Below are positions 59,178-64,000 of a stretch of DNA of 64,000 nt, piece after piece (position 1 is the stretch's first letter; every line of letters begins with the position of its first letter). Origin of the DNA: Megalobrama amblycephala (taxonomy: Eukaryota > Chordata > Actinopteri > Cypriniformes > Xenocyprididae); contig NC_063052.1 in NCBI RefSeq assembly GCF_018812025.1, positions 20,166,914-20,230,913 of the forward strand. Direction: 5' to 3'. Below the pieces are notes generated by a model. That model saw only the letters and a list, made by a program, of their open reading frames with translations. It searched no databases and was not told the origin of the DNA. Position numbers and translations under genes: made by a program.

Positions 59178-59822
59178 GTGAGTCTTTATACTTCTGTTAC
59201 TCTAAAATCACTTGTGTATTTGTATTGTGTAGTTGTTGATAAAAGTCTACCTTTAAACATGTGGGTGTGTGTTTGTGTGCCCCAATTCTTCTACAAAGGA
59301 TTGAATGATTCATATGCAGATATTGTTTTTGCCGTTTGATCTTATTTTCTCTCTTGGCATCCAAACACAACTGCACTTCCTTCTCATTAAATTCTCTTTA
59401 TGTTGGTCTCTTCTTTTGTGGGGGTGACTGATTTGGTTGTTTCTTTTTGTTTTATACAGTATAGAATTGAATCTTAATCACCACACATTCATTTCTGCAA
59501 CCTTTTTGATCCACACTCTGTTTTTTTTTTGTTTTTTTTTTCATTAGCATGTACGGTTGGATGAAAGAACCTTAGAGGGGGAAAAAAAGTTCTTCAAGTT
59601 TAGATTAAATGCAGTACTGTCAGAAGTGACAGAACAGACTTATAAAATGTTACATAAGATTTGTATTTTAAATAAATAGTCTTCTTTTGCATCACTGTTT
59701 CCACAAAACTATTAAGAAGCACAACTATTTCCAAAATTGATAAAAATAAGAAATGCTTCTTGTGCACCAAATCAGCATTTTAGAATGATATATGAAGGAT
59801 CACTTGACATTAACATGTAGAG
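59178..59822. other. next intron, first part
   Basis: From about 59690 the sequence is the interspersed repeat of the 16845 family in reverse, which resumes after the inserted hAT element. Confidence 0.6.
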
Positions 59823-60957
59823 CAGGGTGTCAAACATACGGCCCACAAAGGTGTCCAATCCGGCCCAGAGGATAATTTGAACAATAATAAAAAACAGTTA
59901 TGCATGGTCCACCAGCCATAAATCCGAATGGTTTTTAGTTTTAATCTCTAGTCTGGATTTGCGAACTTGAAATCATTTCCCAAACTGTAATTTGTGTGGA
60001 ATTCTGTAAACAGGGCGTTAACACAGGCACACAGCTGAATACGGACGCAAAGAGAAGAACGCAGACGCGCCAGCAGAGCAAATACTATACCAGGCCAAGC
60101 TCACTGTTCGCAAAATATAGGAAGAAAAATATAAATATTGAATTGGGTTTATATGAATGTATCCCTGAAGGGAACTGTCTTCAGAAAAGTTTCAATGCCA
60201 TTTTCTTTTCCTCTTACCTCCGTATAAGTAACCTATTTATAAGCCCAGTGCTGCTTTGTGTACAGCAGTAACCAAGGAAATGCTATATCGCTGCTGTTCC
60301 ACAAACGCCACCTACTGCCAGATAGTGAATTTGCATTTTCATTCAGAACGTCTGCTACTTGGATATTTTTGTTTTGTGCAGGTGTGCCTTATGTTGCATC
60401 ATTTCACAAAGCTAAAGTCAGACCATGCTGTAAATCTTGAAATTATACAATCTAATTTAAATCAAAAACAACTGCTCATGCTCATGTGCATAACCACTTT
60501 TGTTTGAATCGTGATTAAAATGCAGTGGTGCCTGTATCCAAATGGCTACGTGTATTTTTTGTTTGTTTGTTTGTTTGTTTTTGTTATTGAACAAATAAAC
60601 AACAACATAAAAAAAATAAATAAAAAAAAATCGGCAACTGGTATCAAAATCGGCAAATTTGCTCCAGAAAATTGGAATTAGCCAAAAAAAAAAAAAAAAA
60701 AATACAAATCGGTGCATCACAAATAAACAATATTAAATAAAACATTATTTTAAAAATCAAATAGTCTATTTGGACTAAAAACAAATGCAGTTTTCAAAGA
60801 GCAGTGTGGGTTTTTTTTAGGTTTTTTTTTTTTTTTTTTTTTTTTGTTAATTTGTAGTTTGTAGTTTGTATGGTTAATATTAATGTAACTGTCAGCTCAC
60901 TAAGGTTACATTTTTTTCCCATCCGGCCCTCAATCTAAAACGAGTTTGACACCCCTG
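59823..60957. mobile_element. hAT-like element (CAGGGTGTCAAAC ends), nested
   Basis: Ends CAGGGTGTCAAACATACGGC and, inverted, CAGGGGTGTCAAACTCGTTT, the classic Charlie-type hAT end. Target duplication ATGTAGAG (59815-59822) and ATATAGAG (60958-60965), 7 of 8. It splits a copy of the 16845-family repeat (59690-59822 and 60966-61120). No intact transposase; the short frames inside show no domain. Confidence 0.85.
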
Positions 60958-61120
60958 ATATAGAGGAATGATTGCTGAAAATTCAGCTTTACAATCACTT
61001 GATTAAATTACACTTTAAATATATATGAAAAGAAAAACTGACATTTTTAATTTTAAGAAAATTTCACAATATTGCTGATTTTACTGTACTTTTTAAATGC
61101 AGCCTTGGGAGCATAATAGA

Positions 61121-61854
61121 CTTCTTTCAAAAGCATTTAAAAAATTTAACCCCATGCTTTTGAACGGTTGTGTAACTGATTATAAAGTTATACAGGTTTA
61201 AAGTAAAGTGATTCTCTGTCTTCCTTCTTCTATGGATATGTACAGCTGTCCATAGATTTGTCCTCAGCTGCTCCTCAGTTCCAGCATGCAGCAGCAAACT
61301 GCACACATTTTCACACATATCTCATTTAATCTGCTCTCTCTCTCTCATGTTGGTCGTCAACACTCCCTCCAAACATAAACACACACGCGACACTGCTGTG
61401 CTTTGTTTGAGCAGGTGTACACACACTCATGTGTGGGGTTTGCTAGGCTTGTGTTCTATCCGGAGATTTAAACTGGCTTTAGGTCCTGAGATCTTGCTAG
61501 TGGGTCGAGCTGTGAAGGCCATCTGCATGTCCACATCGTAACAGCGCTGCATACAGATGTGCTCTAAACTCACTGAGCTTTTATACAAATCTAAACAATC
61601 AGCCCTACAGCCCCAAATCTCTCAAAACCACATAATACCAACTAGATTATTACTAGATTTTTGCTAAATGTGACTGGCCCAAGCAAAACCCAGCATGCTA
61701 CAATAATAGGCTGCTCTGTGTATTGCTTTTCATTTTGTTTGGTTGTTCTCCATGTTTTTGGTGCATTGTGTAGTTGCTAGCATATTTAGGGTGGTTGCCA
61801 GAGCATACTATGCATTTTATAAAGTGTTCTGAACATTTTTTTAGCACATTCCTA
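61121..61854. other. intron
   Basis: No gene. From about 61740, diverged GTTGCTAG/GGTTGCCA-rich repeat sequence begins that continues between the elements to about 63300. Confidence 0.5.
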
Positions 61855-62357
61855 CACTCATTTTGGGTTGGAAAATGGACAAACCCAACAATTGGGTTGT
61901 TTTAACCCAGCGGTTGGTTTAAATGTTTGCCCAACGTGCTGGGTAGTTTTATTTAACTCAACTGTTGTATAAAAATTACTGTATTGCTTGCTTAAAATGA
62001 ACCCAAAATATGCTGGAAATTAACATTTATTAATATGTTTAATAAATGAGCATTTATTAATAAGATAATGAATAATAAACAATAAACATTTATTAAATTG
62101 CTTATTAATAAATGTACACCTTTTGATTATTATTGTTGCCTCTAGTAATTATGTGTCTGATTTTTAATTTCTCACCTATTTTGGATTCATTTTAAGCCAG
62201 CCATATAGTAATTTTTAAACAATAGTTGGGTTAAATAAATCTACCCAGCAGGTTGGGCAAACATTTAACCCAACCACTGGGTTAAAACAACCCAATTGCT
62301 GGGTTTGTCCATTTTCAACCCAACTTGGGTTGTTTTTAACCAAACATTTTTAGAGTG
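61855..62357. mobile_element. TA-type inverted-repeat element with AACCCA-rich arms
   Basis: CACTC and GAGTG ends lie between TA dinucleotides (61853-61854, 62358-62359). The arms carry GGACAAACCCAACAATTGGG and its inverse and several AACCCAG/CTGGGTT blocks. The left arm lacks about 30 bp present in the right arm. Non-autonomous, Tc1/mariner-type by its target. Confidence 0.75.
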
Positions 62358-62523
62358 TATGTGGTTGCTAAAAGTGTGCTAGTATGCAGTTGGTGAGGTG
62401 CACTGAGCTTTTATTAGCATGTTGCTATTGGTTCTTGGTGGTTGTGAGAGCTTTAATGTGTGGTTAGAAAGGTGTTCTGAGCAGTCTTGAACCCATTTCA
62501 ATGTGGTTGCCAACAGTCTACTG

Positions 62524-63110
62524 TAGAGCTGCACAATTCTGGATAAATTGAGAATCAAATAGAGATCATGATTCTCCCATGATTCTGAATATACAACTAC
62601 ACAAAATAACATGTAATTTACTAGAGGTTCTGACAAAATATTAATTGCTGGAAAATGTTTGAATTAATAATATAAAAAATGGTTTTGAATTAAGTCAATG
62701 ACTCAGTAAATACTTGTTTCATTGTTTTTGAACAAATCTTTTGAATGAATGATTCAATGACAAATATATATTTCCCTTTCGTAGGAACTGTCGACGCAGC
62801 ATCTCGTTCCCTACTCAGGGAACCAGGGTTACATCTGTAACCTGAGACCTTTTTACAGTCACTTGTCGCCACCTAGTGGCATACGATGTAATTGATAAAA
62901 ATGTTAGGCTATTTGAGTGCCAAGTTCGTCTCAAATGGTGGTTTGCTCTATTTTGATCACTATCATAGACATCAGTGTTTATATACCTGGCAGCACGAAA
63001 ACAGATTTGAATGTTCTGGTATGATTTTGTCAAAGGTTTAAAAGACGCGGGCGAATCGTGGGTGCTTGAATCGAGATCGCAGTCTTTTTACGATTAATCG
63101 TGCAGCTCTA
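62524..63110. mobile_element. hAT-like element with TAGAGCTGCAC ends, interrupted
   Basis: TAGAGCTGCACAATTCTGG at 62524 and the inverse GATTAATCGTGCAGCTCTA ending near 63110. The flanks GTCTACTG and GACCACTA agree at 5 of 8 positions, so the duplication is old or uncertain. A DIRS end lies inside. Confidence 0.6.
62771..62849. repeat. solo DIRS terminal repeat
   Basis: CTCAGGGAACCAGGGTTACA followed by TCTGTAACCTGAGACC has the DIRS-end core shared with 4672-4727 and 53093-53150. No DIRS coding sequence is nearby. Confidence 0.65.
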
Positions 63111-64000
63111 GACCACTAGACAGACAAACTTTTATATGATTTTTTTTTTTTTTTTATATGATTGCTTTTTGGTTGCTAGGCTGTTGGTTGCCAAAGCTTT
63201 AATGTGGTTGGTAAGGCGTTCTGAGCAGTTTTATGGCATTGCTTTGTGGTTACTAACAGCAAACTGCTATACAAATGTTCTGAATATTTTTAACATGTTG
63301 CTGAAATGTTTTATGGTCTGGCAAACACACCCTTTTGTCAATTCATAACTGTTTTACATTTTGCCAAATTGGTGGCTGATTTGTATGAATTTGTTTGATT
63401 TCTAGGGATGCACTCAAAGCCGAATGCTATGTTCGGAAAGGAAATTATGCATTCTACGGAGCCCCTGAAGGGACATGGTGATGGAAAAAATATGTAATGG
63501 GAGGAAAAATATATATTTCAAAGCTTTTGCATTCTTTCACAGTTATATAGTTTGATAATTATATTATAATTTGTGGGCATCAGGGAGCCACTATCAGTAT
63601 TCGGGATACTGACATCTCATTTTTGCTTTTACTTTTTAATTCGCGATCATGTGTAATATTTGTATAAGGAATGGCGGTACTGACCACACATTGTACGAGA
63701 TAAGATATTTTTCAATGAGGCGCAGGATCTGTTGTGCATGAATGTACTGTAATCTGAGGTACTGTAATGTAACCGAGGGGGTGGGGGGGGGGGTAATTTC
63801 TAAGTGTAATTGTATATAGTTAATATTTTTCCTCAGAAATGTTGTTTGTATTGATTCAATTGGTGCTATTATAAGCTTTAACAGTAATTATAAACGGCAC
63901 ATTCATACTTTCCAACATCTGTGCTTTTATTTATTCCATTCTTTTTTGCTGAATAATGCTTTATATTCTTTGAATTTAATTTTTCATGAATATTATTTAA
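63111..64000. other. intron end of the window
   Basis: Nothing beyond GGTTGCTAGG-type diverged repeats up to 63300 and a G run at 63778-63793. No exon found. Confidence 0.5.

Noticed and set aside
59996..60507. A transposase inside the CAGGGTGTCAAAC hAT element
   Set aside because: Frames are short and lack the hAT dimerisation or RNase-H-like motifs. The element appears non-autonomous.
63111..64000. The next PTPRU D1 exon
   Set aside because: I looked for the PKPE-x-x-YDFWRMVW-type segment after 59177 in all + frames and found none up to 64000.

Overview
The window looks like vertebrate chromosomal DNA from a ray-finned fish. The repeat families match those I know from zebrafish and other cyprinids (DIRS-type retroelements, TTAA and TA hairpin elements, hAT miniature elements, long CA, AT and CT microsatellites), so a cyprinid is most likely. 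That assignment rests on recognition, not on a database search.

One host gene is visible. Thirteen short exons on the + strand, from 12282 to 59177, encode the middle of a type R2B receptor protein tyrosine phosphatase. The residues match PTPRU best: third and fourth fibronectin III domains, a proprotein-convertase-like basic site, a transmembrane helix, the juxtamembrane segment, and the start of the first phosphatase domain (D1). All splice sites are AG/GT and all exon phases join in frame. The 5' exons (signal peptide, MAM, Ig, first FN3 domains) and the rest of D1 and D2 lie outside the window. Two exons are microexons whose lengths are multiples of three (30 and 18 nt). One acceptor is a tandem CAGCAG. 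The KNRY phosphotyrosine-recognition motif of active relatives is replaced, in keeping with the reported pseudophosphatase nature of PTPRU.

Positions 1-5000 hold most of a DIRS-type tyrosine-recombinase retrotransposon with open gag-like, reverse transcriptase/RNase H and recombinase frames and a characteristic inverted and direct repeat end. A second, decayed DIRS copy lies reversed at 53093-55290, and a solo DIRS end lies at 62771-62849.

The introns are crowded with DNA transposon derivatives, many with readable target-site duplications: long TTAA hairpins (8954, 26432, 29778, 47833, and the different family at 13480), TA hairpins (10160, the truncated copy at 6385, and 61855), hAT-like elements with 8-bp duplications (37402, 43333, 59823), a Harbinger-like pair (44057, 54035), and a 2.7-kb element with TAC ends and a 6-bp duplication (29571-32260). 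That last element contains a TTAA hairpin which itself carries a broken THAP zinc-finger start. There are also remnants of a Tc1 transposase (20110-20630) and of a LINE (45220-46110). No operons, CRISPR arrays, rRNA genes or functional tRNA genes are present, and I did not find a clearly new biological system. The most informative points are the PTPRU microexons, the nested transposon structures and the THAP-bearing hairpin.
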